DNA of 64,000 nt, taken from NCBI RefSeq assembly GCF_040436345.1, contig NC_133216.1:3761033-3825032 (forward strand). Direction: 5' to 3'. Origin of the DNA: Pagrus major. Its lineage: Eukaryota; Chordata; Actinopteri; Spariformes; Sparidae. Position numbers and translations under genes: made by a program. A model generated the notes under the pieces. It saw only the letters and a program-made list of their open reading frames with translations, was not told where the DNA came from and searched no databases. Positions 57,134-64,000 of the stretch are shown one piece after another (positions within the stretch are counted from its first letter, which is position 1; each line of letters begins with the position of its first letter).

Positions 57134-57225
57134 GAAGGTATTCAATTGAAAATAGGTCGAAAATGATTTGCAAAGCATTGCATTGTATTTTTATACACAT
57201 CACAACTTTTTTGAATCAGGGTTGT
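57134..57225 (+). mobile_element. End of an old DNA transposon (right terminus)
   Basis: 'ggtattcaattgaaaatagg' with 'tcgaaaatgatttgcaaag' and terminal 'cacaacttttttgaatcagg' is the inverse counterpart of the terminus at 59902. I recognise these ends from a widespread fish Tc1/mariner-like (IS630-type) family, from memory. Confidence 0.5.
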
Positions 57226-58304
57226 CAGACAACTCAGAAGCATTAAAACAGAAAGAGCGATTGGGAAATTTGTTGCATGTCCCTTCTCGTCTCTGTCCAT
57301 TCATTTCCTGTCTCCTCCCTAAAGTTGTCTGTCTGATAAATGAATACAATCACCAAACAGCACCTTTAAGAAAATTCTGTTTAATGTTATTATATATTTC
57401 TAACATGATGCAAACAGGGTTCAATGATTTACAAATATCACTCAGCCCATTCTTTGTATTTTCCTTCACAATGTCCCTCCTTGTGTTTTCCCAGAGATCC
57501 CTGAAACACTGATGAGTCGTGAGTTCACTGTATCTTTTATCGTTAATCTGCTTAGCTCCCTGTTCAGGGAAGCTACCTGTGGCGAGTGTATATATAGAAG
57601 ATCTGATCCTCTTAGAGGATGACTTGGGCTGGGATTTGGAGATTGACGGCCTGTCAGCTGCAGTGCTGTTCCTGCAGTTGTGGGGGCGTCGTGTTTGAAC
57701 CTTCGGCCTCCATTCAAAAGATGTGTTGTGTCTCTCTCTGCTTGTTTCTGTCTGTCTCATTATCCTTTGAATCACTGCTTCATTGATGTTAATATACTGC
57801 AAAAAGGACTTAACAGAAAGGAGGACACTGAGGTTAAAGGAATAATGGAGATTTATTCCACACAGAGGACAGACAATTAGTATGAAAGACCTTCTTTGCC
57901 CAAAAACAATTAGACGGCATTAAACAACAGCTCAGCTCAAGCCATTATCTGCGTCACACAGAAAATAAAAGTGAGCACAATGTTTTCCTGTGATAGTTTG
58001 ACGCCCACACTGTCCAGTCTGGGAGTCTGTCTGTCTGTCTCTGCGAGTTGCCTGTTATAAGCTGCTCCAGATAAGATTGTACATTCCTGCCACTGATTCC
58101 CTCTCTGTCTCTGTCTCATTATGTTGGGAGAAAGTCAAGTTCAAAATCTGTGTATTCACTTGAAAATTACTTCCAGACTTGCTTTCCAAATTCTGTGAAA
58201 CTGCACCATCCACCTGAGGTAAAATCCACTCACAGGTTCACTAAAATACCTCTGATGTTGTTGTCTGTCTGTTGTCTGTGCAGTGTGCATCTTCATAGTA
58301 TTTA

Positions 58305-58875
58305 ATGGAAAAGTTCACCCAAAAGTGAAAATTTAGTTACTATCTACTCATCCCCATGCTGATGGAAAGTCGGGTCAAGTTTCGTAGCTCACAAAACATT
58401 TCTGGAGCTTCACAGCAAAACAGCGTTGCAGCAACTGAAGTAGCTGGAGACTTATTTATTTAAAACAACTGAAAAAAACATCAATTGACTCTATGTAGCT
58501 CGTCCAGCATAATCCACATCTCTGGAAGACCCGAGACCCCAAATTGATTTAATAGGACATAATTTATGTCATTATTCAAGCTGAAATCTTCACTGTAGCG
58601 TTAGGGTACACCCCGTCTGAAGCAACTGTGTATCGAGGGTGTAAATAACGTCTTTTCAAATCAAGCTGGGGTCTCAGGGCTTCCACAAACTAGGATCATG
58701 GTGGATAAGAGGTATGGAGCCATTTTATTTATTTTATTTATTTTATTTATTTTATTTATTTTATTTTTTTACATTTAAACAAGCCCTGTAAAACTCTGAA
58801 ACTTCACCTGTCTTTCCATCAGCGTGAGCAGATACTGAATGAATTTTTATTTTTGGGTGAATTGTTTCTTTAAAC
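58305..58875 (+). mobile_element. Family A inverted-repeat element, near-complete
   Basis: The left end 'agttcacccaaaagtgaaaa' with 'ctgatggaaagtcgggtcaag' is mirrored at the right end by 'gaaacttcacctgtctttcc' and 'ttttgggtgaattg'. Terminal inverted repeats span roughly 85 bp over a 570-bp element. The interior is noncoding and includes a 9-bp AT-rich tandem repeat (58722-58765). Length and structure fit a nonautonomous DNA transposon. Confidence 0.75.
58722..58765. repeat. 9-bp tandem repeat (ATTTTATTT)n
   Basis: About five copies lie inside the family A element. Confidence 0.9.
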
Positions 58876-59535
58876 TGCTTCACCATCCTGTTTATTGGAC
58901 TAGAAGGAACTGTGTGTTCTGGAGCTAACATCCCAGCAGATAAAATACTGCACACTCCATCATTGTGTTATATCAGAAGGACATGTTGTCACTGAGGATG
59001 ACCTCAAAAATGTCTGCTGTGTGCTGTGTCATCTAACCAGATTAGCCTCTTAAATGACATTACAGAAAACCTTTATCCAGTCTGAGAAGAAAACACCAGG
59101 CTAGTGAGACAGCTGTGAGGAACTTCTGACAGTCTGACAGACTCAAACTGGGGATATAATTGTGTGAAGGAATCTGATAAATGAAATACTCCATTGTTCA
59201 CACACCATGTGACCCACATTGGTTAAATTTCTATCAAACAGGACATGATTTATGGTTTGAGTTGACGGAAACAAGCCATGTCGAGAGTTACATGCTGAGT
59301 TATACGATCATAATTTAGTTGTAGCACAAGCTATAATCCAAATGTACGTAACCAAAATTGTCACTACCAACAAAGACACAACACTGTGAAGTGAAGCTGG
59401 TCCATTGAATTATCCTCATCTGAGAAATACACAAAATGTTTCATCTATAACGCAGCTTTTTTCAGTTATACATATATTTAAATCAACCACAAATTTATGT
59501 CATGATATATATGGACTGAGCATTGGAGAAAGTGA

Positions 59536-59604
59536 ACGATACGATACGATACGATACGATACGATACGATACGATACGATACGATACGATACGATACGAT
59601 ACGA
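59536..59604. repeat. Pure (ACGAT)n pentanucleotide repeat
   Basis: 13.8 perfect copies over 69 bp. It reads as a repeated R-Y-D-T-I peptide in one frame, which is not a gene. Confidence 0.98.
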
Positions 59605-59901
59605 ACCAGGATTCAGCTGGTGCACCAGGACAAACATTGAAGGTGCTTCAGCAAACTTCCTTGGCGGTGTACAGCAAATTAATTTCCAACCCAGTCTCTC
59701 TTCCAGCTTGTGATTTCTAATACTCCAATCTCATTGGACCCAGAGTCCAGCTTGATTTAATATTCTTTTTCGTCCATTTGTCTGCAGTAATTGTTATGTG
59801 TCAGTGTGATAGCATAGTAGATATGACCTCAGAACGGTCTGCACAAACACTTCAGGGTCAGCTGTTACTGAGCTGATATCGTCAGATAAAGATACAATTC
59901 T

Positions 59902-60262
59902 TACAACCCCGACGCCAAAAAGTCGGCACACTGTGTAAAACATAATATGCCAAGGCTTTTTTGAAATATACTCAATTGAAAACAGTACAAAGACAATATA
60001 TTTAATGCTTAACCTCATCAACTTCATTGATTTTTGTAAATATATGTTTATCCTGGATCTGGTGCCAGCACGTTTAAACCCGTTGGGACAGGAGCAACTG
60101 AAGAGTGTGGAAGTTGTGGAATGCTGCAAAAAACCTGTTTGGAAAATTCCACAGGTAAACAGGTTTATTGGAAAGTATCATGACTGCGTACAAAGGAGCA
60201 TCCTCGACAGGCTCAGTTGTTCACGAGCAAGGATGGGTCGAGGTTCAACACTTTGTGAATCT
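59902..60262 (+). mobile_element. 5' part of an old DNA transposon
   Basis: It starts 'acaaccccgacgccaaaaag', passes 'ctcaattgaaaacagtacaaagaca' and 'ttccacaggtaaacagg', and reaches the point where the family's transposase would begin ('gcaaggatgggtcgagg'). The transposase body is missing. It is the same family as 57134-57225. Confidence 0.55.
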
Positions 60263-61599
60263 AATTATATTACTCTCAGAAACACAGTTTGTTTGCAAAT
60301 GGTTGGATTTTATTTTTATTATTGTTCGGTCGTGTACCTCTGCTTTAGAGGATTTTTTTCTCACAACTGTTGCCTTCTTGTACTCTCATTTGTTAGTGTA
60401 TAAACAATATTACACAAATCATGCAAGAATATTTTGGAACACAACCCAGTTTTGTTTGGCGTTGTTGCACTTTCACACATGTCACCAGAGGATCCAGAGA
60501 ATAAATGAGTTCTGGCTGTTGGAGAGAAATCTGAGTTTATCGACCACGAGAGACTCTGACAGAAAAAAAAGACTGGACTGTGTTCACTTTGTCCTTCAGC
60601 TGCAGAGTTTCTGATGAATAGATCAGCAGCCTGAGGTTGAGATGAACAAACTGACATCACTGTGTTGGTATGTATCTGCTCAACATGTGACAGGGGCCTT
60701 TGTGGTAGCCACATGTTTGCGGTGCCTGTGTGAGTGTGCATGAGTGTAGTCCTATAAGTCTGTGCTGCTGTGCCGAGTCCTCGCACAATTCAGTGTTTGT
60801 GTCTGGATGTATGACTGCATGTGTGGGTGTTTGCGAGGTTCCTTGCCCTCATCTCATTTCTCGTAAATGTACATCTCAGATCAGTCGTTTCCAATCATGT
60901 AATTTCACACTAAAATCAGTGCTTTTGCTTTGGTGAGCGTGCACATTCATGCACTGACCAACAGCAATGTGGAGGGCACGGACGCACTGTGGAGTCTAAA
61001 ATGAAGGAACCATTTCCTTAAACTGGCAATAGACAAGTTTACTGTGTTACTTAACATTATAAAGTAAATGGTGATTGCACAATGTAATGGCTACAGAATA
61101 ATGACACCATCTGTGTTGAGATTGGTTCCCTATAAACCTTTCTTTCACTTTGCAATGTTGTCTGTGACTGGGCACAAAATCTACTAGGAAACTGAAGGCT
61201 GACTGGGGAAGTCTTTGTTCAGGGTCAGTGAACAGGCACTTAGTTGCTCTTTTATGCCCCCGATCTTGTTTGGGACATCCTGATCATTATGAATGTACTT
61301 GAAATTTCTGTCTGCAGTCTTGGAGGCAGCCAAAAGCGTCAGCTAGACAGTTAGACGATTGAATAATGGGAGATGTCCTATGAATCAACATCCAGGGGAT
61401 GTCTGGATTTAGGCGTGGTGGACAGAAACATGTTATCTGGATTAGCGTGGACATGGGGACAGACGAATGCTCGGGAATGTTAAGTGGTCAGCTATGTCCC
61501 TTTGTGTAAATATGTTTGTGTGTGTATGTGTGTGTGCGTTGTAAGTTATGTCATATCAGAGTCTGGGATTGTCAAGTCTGCAGTTCCCATGTGGCCTTG

Positions 61600-61601
<2 letters not shown>

Positions 61602-61658
<57 letters not shown>
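61602..61658. repeat. (CA)n microsatellite
   Basis: About 28 CA units. Confidence 0.97.
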
Positions 61659-61660
<2 letters not shown>

Positions 61661-62911
61661 GCTTCCTGTCCCTGTTGAAAGAATTCCTGCCGTCACTGCT
61701 CTCATCCTGGGAACACTCCTCCTTCCCTTTCTTTAGTTTCCTCTCCTGTCCTTTCCTTGTCCTTTCGCCTCGTTCCCTTTCCTTTCTCTCTGTCAGTGCT
61801 GAGGTTACTGCAGTTCAGGTCCATGTGCATGAGCTCCACTCGTGGTTTGATGGCCAGCGTCCTCGCTCTCATCAAAACAAATTCTTTCCATATCTCCTCC
61901 TGTTTTCCTCTTCGTGCTCCATATTGGTCGGAGTGGGACGAGCCCTTCTCTCCTCCTTGATGGATCACTTCTCTAACAATGTACACAATGTTGTGCCTTC
62001 CTGTCAAAAGCAAAAGGAACATTACATCCTCATGACAGGCTCCGGCCAGACAGCCCGTCTGTCTGTCCGCTTGAAAAACGCCGTTCCTCTAACGTTTTCC
62101 TTTGTATTATCATCCTTGAATTGAAAGTTAAAGTCGTCTGAGAGTTTCTTGGCGCCCTGAACCGGGGAAACCTGCCAAAATCATGAGATATATTGTCAGA
62201 AACCATGTAGAAATCTGCATGTCACATTCTCTCTCTATTTCTTCTTCTGCTGTTGCACTGCTTGGATTTGATGGTCCAATAATAATTAAACTTACATAAC
62301 TTGTTTTTATTCTGATGTTGCTCTTTGGCTGCATGAAGTCAGTTTATTAAACATCTGGTGAGTGTAATCTGAGAGGCTTTATTAGGCTGCGGTTCTGGTG
62401 TCCATGCTGTTTTGATAATGTTTATTTACACAGCAGCAGCCAACGAAGCATGCTCAGTACAACTCTAACGTCTTGAGAATGAGAGGAAGGACATGTTTCA
62501 GTAATCCCAAATACTATTAACTAATGGAGATTCTCTGGAGAAAATTATTCACTAAATTTAACCCCAAATCTATAACAACTGTGAAGATGTTCCTAGTCAA
62601 AGATGCTGGTTACACATATACTATGTAGTAACATTTAAAACTTATATTTATATTTAATTATATTTCTTTCTAAGGCCTTTTAAGATTAAGATTTAACAGG
62701 GATTCTCAGCTAAACTGAGTTAAAATCTAAATGTTTCTAAAGGTTTGTTAGAGAACGCACAGCTCTTTGGTGATTCCCTGACTTTTACTCTGGTGTCATC
62801 ATTAGGTTGAAATTATTTGTTTTTAGTTAAATCTCTCAACCCAAAAACATGCATTTTCATCGTGCTAATGTTAGCATTTAGCTCAAAGCACCCTGTCAAG
62901 TCAGGTCAAGC

Positions 62912-63545
62912 GGCAACTCTCTGGCTGAGAAATGAAGCCAATGTGGAAGTGACAGAAAACAGTTCCTCAAATGGGCACTTGAGGCTGGAAACAAAAGCAA
63001 GTAAATCCCCCATACAACAGAAATAAACATGTTTACAGTCTGGTACACAAAACTGGTTTTGGTCTCAATGGCAAATTTCCCTGCTCATGACAACGCCGAT
63101 CATCCCTCATCTCACCCGGTGAGACGGTGGCTGCGAACGTTTATAAAGAGAAAGGTCTCTCTGGAGCCAGTGTTTGGTAGGTCCATTGTGGGCGAATGTG
63201 GGAACATGGCGTGCAAAATGGAGGACTCTCATCTGTAGATATACAGTAAATGACTCACTCTAAAGCATTTCTGCCAATAGATCCCCCTGAGTCCTGGGCC
63301 GAGTCCAAGGCTTAAAGTTATGCATGGTTTAGGGCGTGGCTGCTTTGAGTGACAGCTAGCCTAGCTGTCGAGCTACCTGTCGCTTCATGTAGTCCACTTT
63401 AGCTCCACCCACGCTCCACCTCTTTGCCCATTTTTAGATTAGCTGGCAGGTAAGTGGAGTCAGGCACCACCAAGATGGCGACGGCTTGAGCCGTCACACT
63501 GAGCTTCACAATGGCTCTTTAGAAAACTATGGGTGACGTCATGTA
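62912..63545 (+). mobile_element. Long dispersed fish repeat of unknown class
   Basis: 'gaagccaatgtggaagtgac', 'gggcacttgaggctgg', 'aataaacatgtttacagtc', 'ggttttggtctcaatggc' and 'gactttgagtgacag'-like blocks occur in the order I recall from a common percomorph repeat. There is no second copy in this window, so the call rests on recognition only. Confidence 0.45.
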
Positions 63546-64000
63546 GACGAGGCTACGTCAATGTCTTGCACAGTGTCACACAGCTGCTCGCACAGCTGCA
63601 GACAGTAAGTCATGTCAGTTATCTTGGAGAGGATTTTTTTTGCCACCAGTTTATTGAAACCTCTGTAGTTCTTGAAGAAGTGAGAGAAACTGTAGCTGTT
63701 AAAAATTCAGAAAACAAACCTAGTGGGAAACTCAGATGAGATGTGAGCCGTCTCATCTTTCTAAGCTGAACTCGAGCGCTTCCACCCGCATCCAGCTGAG
63801 ATTGAGTTCACCCACGGGAGCACTCATTTTTGTTAAACTCACGGGAACAATTTCAAATGACGTCGATTTGACTTGTGGGGGTGTGTCACGCCTCGTCATC
63901 CTCTGTTCCCAGAGACTCCAGCATCAACATCTTAACTTCCTGTTGTGGAGCGCACTGAACCAATCCACAGGACACATTTAAAAGTGGACACGGCTGGCAT

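Larger units (their letters stand above)
54131..64000. other. Downstream spacer, no gene seen
   Basis: Open frames here are short, lack conserved motifs and mostly cross repeats. The stretch holds a LINE-like 3' tail (54541-54622), family A copies (55160-55290 and 58305-58875), two fragments of one DNA-transposon family (57134-57225 and 59902-60262), a 5-bp tandem repeat (59536-59604), CA tracts (55590-55610 and 61602-61658) and a long dispersed fish repeat (62912-63545). Confidence 0.6.

Noticed and set aside
57350..57802. Minus-strand open frame of 150 codons
   Set aside because: No motif, start context or splice partner is seen, and it adjoins transposon remnants.
59405..59720. RYDTI-repeat peptide
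   Set aside because: It is simply the translated (ACGAT)n repeat.
60005..60614. Overlapping plus-strand open frames
   Set aside because: They begin inside the old DNA transposon and continue into unrelated sequence; the transposase region is absent.
61516..62124. Plus-strand open frame of 202 codons
   Set aside because: It runs through a CA repeat and a pyrimidine-rich tract with low-complexity Ser/Phe/Leu composition. No family is recognised.
1..64000. CRISPR arrays, tRNA, rRNA, operons or phage features
   Set aside because: None seen. The sequence is intron-bearing animal DNA and no clover-leaf or spaced direct-repeat array was found by eye.

Overview
The window is animal nuclear DNA, almost certainly from a spiny-rayed (percomorph) teleost fish. 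It is AT-rich and full of long CA/GT microsatellites. It carries several short inverted-repeat elements that I recognise as common in fish genomes, and its genes have many small GT-AG introns. Three protein-coding genes can be reconstructed exon by exon with consistent reading phases: bbc3 (PUMA, + strand, coding 6998-15349), sae1 (SUMO-activating enzyme subunit 1, - strand, coding 23799-38179) and zc3h4 (CCCH zinc-finger protein of the restrictor complex, + strand, coding 39659-51887). Their order and relative orientation match human 19q13.32: ZC3H4 and SAE1 divergent, SAE1 and BBC3 tail to tail. This synteny supports naming the BH3-only gene bbc3 rather than bim.

Layout. 1-5300 is upstream flank with microsatellites, one short element copy and two clusters of nuclear-receptor half-sites. 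5340-18500 is bbc3: a putative noncoding first exon, three coding exons (225 aa) and a long 3' UTR. Its second intron holds a 20/20 match to the p53 response element at 8817-8836 and a promoter-like GC-box/CCAAT/X-box cluster near 10530-10640. 18500-23590 is repeat-rich spacer. 23590-38180 is sae1, nine coding exons encoding 348 aa. 38180-39658 is a divergent promoter region with one perfect TGACGTCA site on each side. 39659-54130 is zc3h4, fourteen coding exons encoding 1393 aa. 54131-64000 is downstream spacer with transposon fragments, a pure 5-bp tandem repeat and no gene I can support.

The three genes are not an operon and act separately. Puma is a p53-induced mitochondrial killer protein. 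Sae1 with Uba2 starts SUMO conjugation in the nucleus. Zc3h4 with Wdr82 stops unproductive noncoding transcription. The two strongest observations are the perfect p53 element inside bbc3 and an AT-AC (U12-type, minor spliceosome) intron at 47915-48119 that splits zc3h4 between its second and third zinc fingers. I did not find a convincing wholly new system; the novelty here is regulatory and splicing detail.
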